Shown piece after piece: positions 46,732-55,561 of a stretch of 64,000 bases of DNA (within the stretch, counting starts at the first letter, position 1; each line of letters opens with the position of its first letter). The stretch spans positions 899,511 through 963,510 of the forward strand of contig NZ_JAHKQJ010000007.1 of assembly GCF_018861045.1 (NCBI RefSeq), read 5' to 3'. This DNA is from Octadecabacter sp. B2R22 (GTDB lineage Bacteria; Pseudomonadota; Alphaproteobacteria; Rhodobacterales; Rhodobacteraceae). The position numbers and the translations under genes were made by a program. Under the pieces are notes generated by a model. That model had not been told where the DNA came from and did no database searches. It was given only the letters and a program-made list of their open reading frames with translations.

Positions 46732-47433
46732 ATGTCCGAAGAAGACGACATCATCTTGAGCGAATTGAACGACGACGACCTTGTCGCGCAAATGTTCGAC
46801 GATCTTTACGACGGGCTCAAAGAAGAGATCGAAGAAGCCGTAAACATTCTGCTTGAACGCAAATGGGTGCCCTATGACATCCTGACGAAAGCGCTTGTTG
46901 GCGGTATGACAATCGTGGGTCACGATTTCCGCGATGGCATCCTTTTCGTGCCAGAAGTCCTGCTGGCGGCCAACGCCATGAAAGGCGGGATGTTCATTCT
47001 GAAACCCCTGCTTGCTGAAACCGGTGCCCCGCGCGTTGGTAAGATGGTGATCGGTACGGTTAAGGGCGACATCCACGACATCGGCAAAAACCTTGTCTCC
47101 ATGATGATGGAAGGCGCTGGGTTTGAGGTCGTCGATCTTGGTATCAACAACGCCGTTGAAAGCTATCTCGACGCGATCGATGCGGAACAGCCTGACATCC
47201 TTGGAATGTCCGCCCTTCTCACGACAACCATGCCTTACATGAAGGTCGTTATCGACACGATGATCGAAAAAGGCATCCGTGATGATTACACGGTGCTGGT
47301 CGGCGGCGCGCCTTTGAACGAAGAGTTCGGCAAAGCCATCGGCGCTGACGCTTATTGTCGTGATGCGGCCGTGGCGGTCGAAACGGCCAAGACCTTTATG
47401 GCGCGTAAGCACAATCAGGGTGCAACCGCCTAA
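46732..47433 (+). CDS. Corrinoid (B12-binding) protein of split methionine synthase
   Basis: A 233-residue protein with an N-terminal four-helix cap (MSEEDDIILSELNDDDLV to about residue 90) and a B12-binding Rossmann domain with the cobalt-ligand motif DIHDIG (His115 within GDIHDIGKN), then VDLGINNAVESYLDAI and TTTMPYMKVVIDTMIEKG, GGAPLNEEF. It matches the cobalamin module of MetH and MtaC/MtbC-type proteins. It probably receives a methyl group and passes it to the homocysteine enzyme at 44465. Ends before a strong terminator. Confidence 0.92.
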   Translation: MSEEDDIILSELNDDDLVAQMFDDLYDGLKEEIEEAVNILLERKWVPYDILTKALVGGMTIVGHDFRDGILFVPEVLLAANAMKGGMFILKPLLAETGAPRVGKMVIGTVKGDIHDIGKNLVSMMMEGAGFEVVDLGINNAVESYLDAIDAEQPDILGMSALLTTTMPYMKVVIDTMIEKGIRDDYTVLVGGAPLNEEFGKAIGADAYCRDAAVAVETAKTFMARKHNQGATA

Positions 47434-47457
47434 AACGCGTCAAACTTGACGAACATG

Positions 47458-47492
47458 CGCGTTCGGTGGCCCAATGCCGCCGAACGCGTTTT
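47458..47492 (+). terminator. Terminator after corrinoid protein gene
   Basis: The stem CGCGTTCGG/CCGAACGCG encloses an inner GGC-CCAAT-GCC helix and is followed by four Ts. Confidence 0.85.
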
Positions 47493-47509
47493 CATTTGAA
47501 AGGGTCGAT

Positions 47510-48115
47510 ATGCTCACTCTCTTTGCAGCCAAAGGCACTGTTGCCGTCGCCAGCCAGATCGCTTTGGAAGAGGCCGAGCTGCCCTACAACACACGCTGGA
47601 TCAGCTTTGCCGACGGTGACCAACACGCAGCCCCGTTTCGGGAACTGAATCCAAAAGGGCGCGTCCCTGCTCTAATAACAGACTTTGGGCCTCTAACGGA
47701 AACGCCAGCGATCCTCGAATATATCTCGGATCTTTCCGGAAAGCTGATGCCCGACACTCCAATTGAACGGGCTCGCGTGCGGGAAATGCTCAGCTATCTC
47801 GCATCCACAATGCATGTGAATCATGCGCATAAGTTTCGCGGCGCACGGTGGTCGGATGATCCCGCAGCCCACGCGACGATGGTCGTCAAAGTCCCAGAAA
47901 CCATGGCCGAAAGCTGCGCCTACCTCGAAAGCCAACTTCCCGACATCGGTTGGTTGCTTGGCGAATACTCGATCGCGGACATTCACATGGTTTCCGTCTG
48001 TCGGTGGCTTGCCGCGGACAATGTCGATATCAACACCTTCCCAAAACTCGCCGCGCATTTTACCGCGATGAAATCCCGCCCAGCTGTGGCCAAAATCTTT
48101 AAAGCCCATGAATAA
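47510..48115 (+). CDS. Glutathione S-transferase family protein
   Basis: A 201-residue protein: thioredoxin-like N-terminal domain (LTLFAAKGTVAVASQIALEEAEL), cis-proline loop (NPKGRVPAL) and ETPAILEYISDL that binds glutathione, then an alpha-helical domain with GEYSIADIHMVSV (N-capping motif). GST-type detoxifying or thiol role. GAAAGGG lies seven bases upstream. It overlaps the DUF1638 gene by eight bases. Confidence 0.9.
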   Translation: MLTLFAAKGTVAVASQIALEEAELPYNTRWISFADGDQHAAPFRELNPKGRVPALITDFGPLTETPAILEYISDLSGKLMPDTPIERARVREMLSYLASTMHVNHAHKFRGARWSDDPAAHATMVVKVPETMAESCAYLESQLPDIGWLLGEYSIADIHMVSVCRWLAADNVDINTFPKLAAHFTAMKSRPAVAKIFKAHE

Positions 48116-48743
48116 GCCCCTGAACGATCAAACCCTGACGACCGACGGCCTGACTGCGACAGGCAAAGGTCGCATCCTTTTGCTGGCCTGCGGGGCTTTA
48201 GCGCGGGAGATCCTTGACCTGATCAAAGTGAACGGCTGGTCCCATATGGATCTGCACTGCCTCCCTGCGATCCTGCACGTACACCCTGAAAAAATCCCCG
48301 ACGCCGTTGAAACGGCCGTTTCGAAATTCCGCGCTGCTTATGATGAGATTTTTGTCGTCTATGCGGACTGCGGTACGGGCGGGTTGCTCCAGAACCTTTG
48401 TGACGATCTTGGCGTGGCCATGGTGGAAGGCCCCCACTGCTATTCTTTCTTTGAAGGCAATGATGCTTTCGCCAAAACCGACGAGATCGACTGCTTCTAT
48501 CTCACTGATTTCCTTGTGCGCCAATTCGACGCCTTCATCGTTAAACCGCTGGGGTTGGATCGCCACCCTGAATTGCGCGATATGTATTTCGGGAATTACA
48601 AGACGTTGGTCTATCAGGCGCAAACCGACGACCCTGCCCTTACCGAAAAAGCCAAGGAACACGCAGAACGTCTTGGCCTCGCCTTTGAACGGCGCCTTAC
48701 GGGTTACGGTGATCTGGAAACGACCCTCAGCGCCCTCTCCTAA
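48108..48743 (+). CDS. DUF1638 protein (methionine-synthase-associated)
   Basis: A 211-residue cytoplasmic protein. GRILLLACGALAREILDLIK near the start, then YADCGTGGLLQNLCDDLGVAMVEGPHCYSFFEG and YLTDFLVRQFDAFIVKPLGLDRHPEL are the conserved DUF1638 blocks, with two cysteines (CGAL and DCGT). The family co-occurs with corrinoid methyltransferases; its biochemical role is unsettled. The gene overlaps the GST gene, so the two are coupled. Confidence 0.9.
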   Translation: MNKPLNDQTLTTDGLTATGKGRILLLACGALAREILDLIKVNGWSHMDLHCLPAILHVHPEKIPDAVETAVSKFRAAYDEIFVVYADCGTGGLLQNLCDDLGVAMVEGPHCYSFFEGNDAFAKTDEIDCFYLTDFLVRQFDAFIVKPLGLDRHPELRDMYFGNYKTLVYQAQTDDPALTEKAKEHAERLGLAFERRLTGYGDLETTLSALS

Positions 48744-48792
48744 CGGGACGGAGGGCGGGGCGCGTTTGCGAAGGCAAACAGCGTCGGTCTCC

Positions 48793-49194
48793 TCACGCTG
48801 TTACAGAACGAATCCGCTCGATCATCGCGCGCAACCCGTTGGAGCGCTGTGCTGACAGGTGATCGTTTAGCCCAAGCCGTTCAAATTCAGCCCGCGCATC
48901 AACGCCAGCGACCTCGGCAACAGGCAGTCCGTTGTAAAGCGCGTGTAAAATCGCAATCAACCCGCTCACAATCATCGCATCACTTGCGCCCTGAAACGTA
49001 AACACCCCGCCCTCCACAGACGGTACGAGCCAGACCTGAGAAGCACAGCCATCGACCTTCGTCGCAGGCACTTTGAACACATCATCCAGCGGCGCCATCT
49101 CGCGGCCCATCTCGATCACATGCGCATAACGATCTTCCCAATCATCCAAAAACTCGAATGTCTCGGCGATTTCTTCAAAGGCTTCGGTGGCCAT
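48793..49194 (-). CDS. sufE: SufE, cysteine desulfurase partner
   Basis: A 133-residue protein with the sulfur-acceptor Cys50 in VDGCASQVWLV and the helix-rich FEEIAETFEFLDDWEDRYAHVIEMG opening. SufE accepts sulfur from SufS and feeds it to SufBCD scaffolds. It is away from a suf operon, as in several Rhodobacterales. It is convergent with the DUF1638 gene. Confidence 0.95.
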   Translation of the reverse strand: MATEAFEEIAETFEFLDDWEDRYAHVIEMGREMAPLDDVFKVPATKVDGCASQVWLVPSVEGGVFTFQGASDAMIVSGLIAILHALYNGLPVAEVAGVDARAEFERLGLNDHLSAQRSNGLRAMIERIRSVTA

Positions 49195-49312
49195 GGTGCG
49201 TTCCTCTTCTTATTCGTGATTTAGGCTCCCACCCCGCAAACGTCCAGAGCCCGCTTTTCTTGCGCGTCGCTTTGGGCTACTCAGGACCAACACGTTCGGC
49301 AAAGGGGCCACA

Positions 49313-49801
49313 ATGTTTCGCACACCACTTCTTAGCGTCGCTGTTCTGATCACACTGTCAGGCTGTGCGCGGCTTTCCGAAAGCCGCATGAACCCGTTCA
49401 ATTGGTTCGGCAATAGCCGCGAAGTCACCGAGGCCAGCACACCGCAGGATGTTCGTCCTTTGGTAAACCAAAGCAACCGCACCATAACTGTTGATGGCCG
49501 CGAGTTGCTACACAGCGTCACGGAGCTTCGCATTGAACGTTCAGCCACTGGTGCAATCGTTCGCGCAACGGGCATCGCACCAACGCAAGGCTACTACAAC
49601 GCCGAACTGGTGAATGCAGGTGTCAGCAATGGGGTTCTGACCTTAGAATTCCGCGCCCAAGCGCCGAGCAGCTTTGAAGCGCAAGGTAACACCCGTACGC
49701 GCCAAATCAGCGCCGCCTACATCATCGATAGCGCTGATCTTTCCGGCATTCGCAGCGTGCGTGTTCAAGCCCAGACAAACGCCCGAACATCCGGACGTTA
49801 A
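49313..49801 (+). CDS. Lipoprotein of unknown function
   Basis: A 162-residue protein with a lipoprotein signal (LSVAVLITLSGCARL; lipobox Cys18), a short linker, then a beta-rich domain (ITVDGRELLHSVTELRIERSATGAIVRATG; VLTLEFRAQAP) and a Thr/Arg-rich tail. No family is recognised. A conserved envelope role is likely. It is convergent with rnd. Confidence 0.8.
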   Translation: MFRTPLLSVAVLITLSGCARLSESRMNPFNWFGNSREVTEASTPQDVRPLVNQSNRTITVDGRELLHSVTELRIERSATGAIVRATGIAPTQGYYNAELVNAGVSNGVLTLEFRAQAPSSFEAQGNTRTRQISAAYIIDSADLSGIRSVRVQAQTNARTSGR

Positions 49802-49807
49802 TCCAGA

Positions 49808-50965
49808 TTAGATCTCGAAGGTCACGACCTTTTCGCCCTTAACCGCAAGGCCAATCTCTCCGTCGCAAAGACGCAGGGCATCTGTGCCGAACACCTCTTT
49901 GCGCCATCCGCGCAAGGCCGCGACATCGCGCATCCCGCCCGCCAGCGCATCCAAATCCGCACTGGTCGCAATAAGCTTTTGCGCCACGCCTTCATTGTCG
50001 GCCTTCGCCTTGACCAAGACCCGCAGCATGTCTGCCAATGCTGGATTGACCTGCAATTTCTCGCGGCGCACATCCGGCTTTGGCTGATCTTCAGGCTTCA
50101 CGGCCAGCCCGACTTTGACCCCCGTCAAAATCCCTTCCGCGATCTCCCCTCGCCGCGCTTCGCGCAGCAACAGGCGAGATCGCCCGAGGTCTTTCTCATT
50201 GGCAGGTTTGGTCGAAGCAAGTTCAACCAAAGCATCATCTTTGAAAACACGGTTGCGCGGAATGTTACGTGACTGCGCGTAACCTTCGCGAAACCGCGCC
50301 AATTCTCGCACGACTGCAAGAAATTTACCTGAATTGGTGCGGGTTTTTACGCGTCTCCACGCGTTGTCAGGGTCGGCCTGATAGGTCGCTGGATCATTCA
50401 AAACAGCCATCTCTTCAGCGACCCATTTCTTGCGGCCAGATTTATCGAGCTGGTCTGACAAGAACTCATAAATCACCCGAAGATGGGTCACGTCTGCCAA
50501 GGCATAGGTTTTCTGGGCATCGGACAACGGGCGGCGAGACCAATCCGTAAAGCGCGATGACTTATCGACGCTGTCTTTGGCGATCTTACGCACCAAGGTC
50601 TCGTAACCGGCCTGTTCACCAAACCCACAAACCATCGCCGCAACTTGAGTATCAAAGAGCGGTGAAGGAATAATCCCTTGATCCACATAGAAAATCTCAA
50701 GGTCTTGGCGTGCAGCATGAAACACTTTCACAACGCCGGCGTCTTCAAACAATTCATACAACGGCGCAAGGTCCAGCCCATCGGCCAGCGGATCAACTAG
50801 GACCGCATCGTCCTTGCCATCGCCCATATAGGCCAGTTGGATCAGGCAAAGCTTCGAATAATACGTACGTTCGCGTAAGAATTCTGTGTCGACTGTAACA
50901 TACGGATAATTCGCGGCTTCTTTGCAAAATGTCTCGAGATCAGCAGTGGTTGTGATTGTTCTCAT
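49808..50965 (-). CDS. rnd: Ribonuclease D
   Basis: A 385-residue 3'-5' exonuclease. DEDD motifs: Exo I VTVDTEFLRERTYY, Exo II VFHAARQDLEIF, Exo III YALADVTHLRVIYEFL. A C-terminal HRDC-like region follows (RELARFREGYAQSRNIPRNRVFKDDALVELA). RNase D trims tRNA 3' ends. Length and motifs normal. Confidence 0.94.
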   Translation of the reverse strand: MRTITTTADLETFCKEAANYPYVTVDTEFLRERTYYSKLCLIQLAYMGDGKDDAVLVDPLADGLDLAPLYELFEDAGVVKVFHAARQDLEIFYVDQGIIPSPLFDTQVAAMVCGFGEQAGYETLVRKIAKDSVDKSSRFTDWSRRPLSDAQKTYALADVTHLRVIYEFLSDQLDKSGRKKWVAEEMAVLNDPATYQADPDNAWRRVKTRTNSGKFLAVVRELARFREGYAQSRNIPRNRVFKDDALVELASTKPANEKDLGRSRLLLREARRGEIAEGILTGVKVGLAVKPEDQPKPDVRREKLQVNPALADMLRVLVKAKADNEGVAQKLIATSADLDALAGGMRDVAALRGWRKEVFGTDALRLCDGEIGLAVKGEKVVTFEI

Positions 50966-51171
50966 ATTTTTCTTTTTCTACTTCTTGGCGTGGCCCGCCA
51001 CGCATATCCAGTAATCGTAAGGGAACAAATTGCCAAGTTAAAGGCCATTGGACTGCCAAATTCGCCACAGTCCCAATACAATTAATTCAAATCTGATTGC
51101 TTTGACGCGCAGTTATTGCGACTCTGCAGGCTGTTGCTTTCCTGGGGGACAGACAACAAAAGGTCGGGCAC

Positions 51172-52167
51172 ATGTCCACTGTGACGGTCTATGCGACCGG
51201 TGATGAAATTGGCACCTATTCCAGCTGGAATATGTCGGGCAATAACAACGGCGTAAAGCTGACGCTGAACGACGTTGAAACGCTCGGCTCCTCTACGGAT
51301 GTGTTCAAAATCGTCATCACGCAGGTGAACTCTGGCCAAGACAGCTTTTCCAACGGGCAATTTGTCAGCATTTACGCCTATCCCGAAAGCGACCCACCAG
51401 AACCGGCGCTTTATTCCAACCTGAACCCACAGCATGATCAGTTCCAAGGGCGTGCGTCTTCAGGGGAGCATCAGGTCATTACCAATCCAGCCAATATCGT
51501 CTTTGACATCGACGGGCTGACCAATGGAACGGTTCAATACGGGCCCGGCCTCGCCCCACTGCGATCTGAACAGCTCGATTTTTCTGCGTTTTCGGACACC
51601 CCACCCGTCTTTCCCTGCTTTGCCAAAGGCACCTTGATCGAAACGGACACGGGCCCATTGGCAATCGACAGCCTACAAATCGGCGATTTGGTTCAGACAA
51701 AAGACGACGGTTTGCAGCCCGTGCGCTGGATCGGTTCACGCAAAATCGGCGGACGCGGTGAAATGGCACCGATTCTAATCAAGGCTGGCGCGCTCGGGAA
51801 CTACCGCGACCTCATGGTTTCGCCTCAGCACCGCATGTTAGTTAATGATTGGCAAAGCGAGGTGTATTTCGGAGAACCCCAAGTTTTAGTGGCTGCCAAG
51901 CATTTGATCAACGGCGACACGATCATCCAAACGCCGTGTGACGCCATCACATATGTCCATATGACCTTCGATGATCACCAAGTGGTCTTTGCCGAAGGCT
52001 GCCCCTCAGAAAGCCTTCATCTAGGATCAATGACACTGAATGCGCTGGATCGCGCAGCACAAGAAGAGGTGCGTAATATCTTCACTGAGCTAGACACTCT
52101 TGGTCCCCCACCCATCGCCCACGCCTGTTTAAGCCGCTGGGAAGGCCGTTTGTTGAAAACGGGCTAG
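51172..52167 (+). CDS. Hint-domain protein
   Basis: A 331-residue protein. The N-terminal half (1-140) is beta-rich with no known domain. From about residue 147 a Hint (hedgehog/intein) domain appears: PCFAKGTLIETDTGPLAIDSLQIGDLVQT, the Cys at 149 being the self-processing nucleophile, then MVSPQHRMLV and DDHQVVFAEGCPSESLHL. Such Hint_2 proteins are frequent in roseobacters and are thought to be secreted and cleaved. No signal peptide, so a type I route is likely. The stop overlaps purN's stop by four bases. Confidence 0.88.
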   Translation: MSTVTVYATGDEIGTYSSWNMSGNNNGVKLTLNDVETLGSSTDVFKIVITQVNSGQDSFSNGQFVSIYAYPESDPPEPALYSNLNPQHDQFQGRASSGEHQVITNPANIVFDIDGLTNGTVQYGPGLAPLRSEQLDFSAFSDTPPVFPCFAKGTLIETDTGPLAIDSLQIGDLVQTKDDGLQPVRWIGSRKIGGRGEMAPILIKAGALGNYRDLMVSPQHRMLVNDWQSEVYFGEPQVLVAAKHLINGDTIIQTPCDAITYVHMTFDDHQVVFAEGCPSESLHLGSMTLNALDRAAQEEVRNIFTELDTLGPPPIAHACLSRWEGRLLKTG

Positions 52168-52757
52168 CCTGTGATCTTCAGCAAGGATCGATCCCCTGCC
52201 GCATAGCGCCGCAAGACCTCAACATAGAGCTTATGTTCCATCGGCAAGAGCCGTGTCGCCAATGTTTCTGGCGTGTCATCTGGAAAAACATCGATCTGGG
52301 CTTGGCCCAGCACCGGACCATCGTCTAAGGCCGCTGTCACTTCGTGAACCGAACAGCCGTGCACCTTGTCGCCCGCCTCAAGTGCTCGCGCGTGTGTGTG
52401 CAGGCCTTTGTATTTCGGCAGCAAGGATGGATGGATGTTCAACATCCGCCCGTCATATTGCGCGGTGAACCCTTCGGTCAGAATACGCATGAACCCAGCA
52501 AGGCAAATGATATCGGGCTGTGCTTCTTCAAGTTTTTCTTGAAGAACAGCCTCGAAGGCACTGCGATCCTTACCAAATTCTCGATGATCAACTGCCGCGG
52601 TAGCAATCCCCATATCGCGCGCTTTGGCCAAACCACCCGCATCGGGGTCATTAGACAGCACCAAAACCGGCCGCGCCTGATGGTCACCCATCATGCTTTC
52701 AGCCAGCGCCACCATGTTGGATCCGCCACCCGAAATCAGAATGGCGACCCGTTTCAC
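52164..52757 (-). CDS. purN: Phosphoribosylglycinamide formyltransferase
   Basis: A 197-residue enzyme adding a formyl group to GAR from 10-formyl-THF. [13 protein letters not shown] (phosphate loop), [13 protein letters not shown] and [34 protein letters not shown] (catalytic Asn/His and Asp) are intact. Start overlaps purM stop (ATGA). Operon purM-purN. Confidence 0.96.
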   Translation of the reverse strand: MKRVAILISGGGSNMVALAESMMGDHQARPVLVLSNDPDAGGLAKARDMGIATAAVDHREFGKDRSAFEAVLQEKLEEAQPDIICLAGFMRILTEGFTAQYDGRMLNIHPSLLPKYKGLHTHARALEAGDKVHGCSVHEVTAALDDGPVLGQAQIDVFPDDTPETLATRLLPMEHKLYVEVLRRYAAGDRSLLKITG

Positions 52758-53800
52758 AGAAGCGATCCAGTGTAGTCCACGCCGTCGCCTTTGATGACCT
52801 CGCCGATCACGCAGACATCGTGCCCCGCTGCGTCGAAAATATCCCCGACGGCCTGCGCCTGATCGCGCGCGACCACCGCCACCATGCCGATACCGCAGTT
52901 AAACGTCTTGAGCATTTCGGATTCTTCAAGGCCCGCCTGTTCGGCCAGCCATTTGAACACGGGTGGCAATGGCCATGCGTTCAATTCAACCCGCGCGCCG
53001 AGCCCGTCAGGCAAAACGCGTGGCAGATTTTCCGTGAGACCCCCACCCGTGATATGGGCAAACCCATGCACGGCGTCCGTTTCTTTCAACGCCGCAACGC
53101 AGCCTTTGACATACAAGGTCGTCGGCGCGAGCAGCGCTTCGCCCAATGTTCCATCACCAAACGGCGATGCGTCATCCCAGCCAAGGCCGGACTGTTCAAC
53201 AATCTTGCGCACCAACGAATAGCCGTTTGAATGCACGCCATTGGACCACAGCCCGATCAGAACATCACCCTCACTGACATCGCGCGGGATGTCGGTCCCA
53301 CGTTCCATTGCGCCCACGCTAAAGCCTGCAAGATCGAAATCCCCTTCGGGATACATGCCCGGCATCTCGGCAGTTTCACCGCCGATCAAAGCACAGCCAG
53401 ACAGCTCACACCCCTTGGCGATGCCATTGATGATGCGTGTCGCTTGATCGAGCTCAAGCTTCCCCGTCGCGAAATAGTCTAGGAAAAACAGTGGCTCAGC
53501 GCCTTGGCACACCAGATCGTTGACGCACATAGCAACCAGATCAATGCCGACGCCGTCCACAAGTCCGGTATCAATCGCGATGCGCAGCTTGGTGCCAACG
53601 CCGTCCGTGGCCCCTACAAGGATAGGGTCATTGTAACCCGCGCCCTTGAGGTCAAACATCGCGCCAAAGCCGCCAAGACCTGACATGACACCCGGTCGGG
53701 CGGTGCGTTTTGCGGCGGGTTTGATCCGTTCTACCAATGTATTGCCCGCGTCGATATCAACGCCTGCGTCTGCGTAAGTTAGGCCATTTTTCTGAGTCAT
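52754..53800 (-). CDS. purM: AIR synthetase
   Basis: A 348-residue enzyme converting FGAM to AIR with [51 protein letters not shown] and [11 protein letters not shown] are diagnostic. First gene of the purM-purN operon. Confidence 0.97.
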   Translation of the reverse strand: MTQKNGLTYADAGVDIDAGNTLVERIKPAAKRTARPGVMSGLGGFGAMFDLKGAGYNDPILVGATDGVGTKLRIAIDTGLVDGVGIDLVAMCVNDLVCQGAEPLFFLDYFATGKLELDQATRIINGIAKGCELSGCALIGGETAEMPGMYPEGDFDLAGFSVGAMERGTDIPRDVSEGDVLIGLWSNGVHSNGYSLVRKIVEQSGLGWDDASPFGDGTLGEALLAPTTLYVKGCVAALKETDAVHGFAHITGGGLTENLPRVLPDGLGARVELNAWPLPPVFKWLAEQAGLEESEMLKTFNCGIGMVAVVARDQAQAVGDIFDAAGHDVCVIGEVIKGDGVDYTGSLL

Positions 53801-53877
53801 CGTGCATCCCCGTCATTCACGCCCGCGTCCTAGCCCGTTTACGCCCAATCTTCCAGTGACAACTTGCGTGTCAGAAC

Positions 53878-53905
53878 TTGACGGTGCTGTTCGCTCTGAT
53901 ACCAC
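53878..53905 (+). promoter_or_regulatory. Promoter of the CAT-anticodon tRNA
   Basis: TTGACG (53878-53883), 16 bases, TACCAC (53900-53905), with transcription expected about 53912, four bases before the tRNA. Both hexamers are usual for alphaproteobacterial tRNA promoters, though the -10 is weak. Confidence 0.5.
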
Positions 53906-53915
53906 GTGCCTCGGG

Positions 53916-53992
53916 GGGCCTGTAGCTCAACTGGTTAGAGCAGAGCGCTCATAACGCTTTGGTTGCGGGTTCAAGTCCTGCCGGGCCTACCA
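53916..53992 (+). tRNA. tRNA with CAT anticodon, probably Ile2 (lysidine)
   Basis: A 77-base tRNA: acceptor GGGCCTG, D-arm GCTCAACTGGTTAGAGC, anticodon CAT in CTCATAA, T-loop TTCAAGT and CCA. The acceptor pairs with two wobbles. The sequence (GCTTTGGTTGC following the anticodon stem, TTCAAGTCC) resembles the AUA-decoding tRNA-Ile2, whose C34 becomes lysidine; elongator Met is the alternative. Confidence 0.85.
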
Positions 53993-53996
53993 CTTT

Positions 53997-54156
53997 CAAA
54001 AAGCGAAGACTTTTTGAAAGTGTGTGCAAAACATGTTTGCTCAGCAAACGTGTGGCACACACCCTCACCAACTGGACGCAAACATGGGGGCAAAAAGCGA
54101 AGACTTTTTGAAAGTCTGTGCAAAACATGTTTGCGCAGCAAACCTGTGGCACACAC
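53997..54156. repeat. Tandem 66-bp structured repeat after tRNA
   Basis: Two copies (53997-54062, 54091-54156), 63 of 66 identical, with 28 bases between. Each holds a hairpin CAAAAAG/CTTTTTG and a nested hairpin with outer arms GTGTGTGC/GCACACAC and inner arms GTTTGC/GCAAAC. In the first copy the outer hairpin extends to 13 bp and could end the tRNA transcript. Confidence 0.85.
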
Positions 54157-54176
54157 ACGCATCAACGAGCCCCCTA

Positions 54177-55493
54177 TTACCGCGCCAGAACGATCTCAGC
54201 CTTTAGACCACCAAGATCCTCGCTTTCACCCAATCGCAACGCGCCGCCATGGGCCCGTGCAATATCCTCAACGATGGCAAGCCCTAGACCGACACCAGAT
54301 CCACGGTCTTGATTGCGCGCGGGGTCTAGCCGGGTAAACGGGCGCACAGCATCTTCGCGCTGTTCTGGCGGGATACCCGGACCGTCGTCTTCGACACATA
54401 TGACCAACGCCCGCGGCGTGAGAGACACGCTCAACCGTGCTTCTGCCCCGTAACGCAGCGCATTTCCGATCAAGTTTTCCACTGCGCGGCGCAGGGCCAT
54501 CGGGCGCACATCGACATGCCCCTCACCGCTCATCTCGCCCGCATGGACCGCCTGCCCCATGCGTTTGGCATCCGCGAGAATCAGTTCAGCAAGCGCGATC
54601 GGGTCTGTCGGTTCTGTTCCGTCTTCCGCGTCCCCGCGTGCAAAATCAAGAAACCCGTTCAACAGGTGTTCCATATCATCCACATCGCGCACCAAAGGTT
54701 CGACCTCATCCCCGTCCAGCAACCCAAGGCCCAACCGCAAGCGGGTCAAAGGTGTGCGCAGGTCATGGCTAACCCCAGACAACATCATCGTACGGGTTTG
54801 GGTCTGGCGTTCGATCCGGTTGCGCATATCCAAGAACGCATGCCCCGCGGCACGGACCTCGTTGGCGCCAGACGGGTGGTATGGCACAATACGGCCACGG
54901 CCATAATCCGTCGCCGCCGCGGCCAGACGTGTGATCGGGCGCAACTGGTTTCGAAGATAAATAAAGGAAATCAAAGTCATGAAGGCCCCAAGCGCCACCA
55001 TCCAGACCAACAGCTGATGCGGGTTTGTCGCTGACACCCGCACGCGGTCAAATTCGACCATCATTGCCCCGTGGGACGTGTACAGCCACAGTTGGACACT
55101 GCCACTATTGGGCAAGACAACCGGCCCGAGGCCATCAAGATTGTCTTTCAATGTTCGCTCGACCACGCGCCCCGTAAGATCATACCAAACCCGCATCCCT
55201 TCGGTCGGCAAATCCGACGCTGGTAGAACCATCATCAGTTCAAGCGGGTCCGCGATAGACTCCCCAGCGGTTTGTGCCGCATCCAAAGTCTCGGCCGCAT
55301 TCACCGTTTCGAGAAGATACCGCAAATCAAGCACGATGGACTCTGTCATCTGGGTGGTAACGCGTTCAAAATGGCGTTGAATGAAACCAACAGAAATGCC
55401 CAATTGCAGCGTAATCACCGGAAGAATCAAAATCAGCGCGGCCCGCCCATACAAGCTGCGCGGCAAATATCGTTTGAGCCACTTAAAAGACAT
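54177..55493 (-). CDS. EnvZ-type sensor histidine kinase, orphan
   Basis: A 438-residue kinase: N-terminal helix, a periplasmic part, second helix (LVWMVALGAFMTLISFIYLRNQL), HAMP, then the phospho-acceptor MLSGVSHDLRTPLTRLRLGLGLL and HATPase motifs NLIGNALRYG, VEDDGPGIPPEQRED and GSGVGLGLAIVEDIARAHGG. Opening (RYLPRSLYGRAALILILPVITLQL) is that of EnvZ-like kinases. No response regulator lies next to it in the window. It is divergent from the MBL hydrolase. Confidence 0.92.
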   Translation of the reverse strand: MSFKWLKRYLPRSLYGRAALILILPVITLQLGISVGFIQRHFERVTTQMTESIVLDLRYLLETVNAAETLDAAQTAGESIADPLELMMVLPASDLPTEGMRVWYDLTGRVVERTLKDNLDGLGPVVLPNSGSVQLWLYTSHGAMMVEFDRVRVSATNPHQLLVWMVALGAFMTLISFIYLRNQLRPITRLAAAATDYGRGRIVPYHPSGANEVRAAGHAFLDMRNRIERQTQTRTMMLSGVSHDLRTPLTRLRLGLGLLDGDEVEPLVRDVDDMEHLLNGFLDFARGDAEDGTEPTDPIALAELILADAKRMGQAVHAGEMSGEGHVDVRPMALRRAVENLIGNALRYGAEARLSVSLTPRALVICVEDDGPGIPPEQREDAVRPFTRLDPARNQDRGSGVGLGLAIVEDIARAHGGALRLGESEDLGGLKAEIVLAR

Positions 55494-55561
55494 GCGATAC
55501 GCTACTTCCGATTGCTAATTGCCCTATTGCTACTGGGAAACGACCGCCAAGGGAACGCGCG

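Noticed and set aside
54024-54206. Small frames reading through the tandem repeat behind the tRNA
   Set aside because: The peptides (MQNMFAQQTCGTH-type) only reflect repeated DNA on both strands; the DNA structure, not coding, is conserved.
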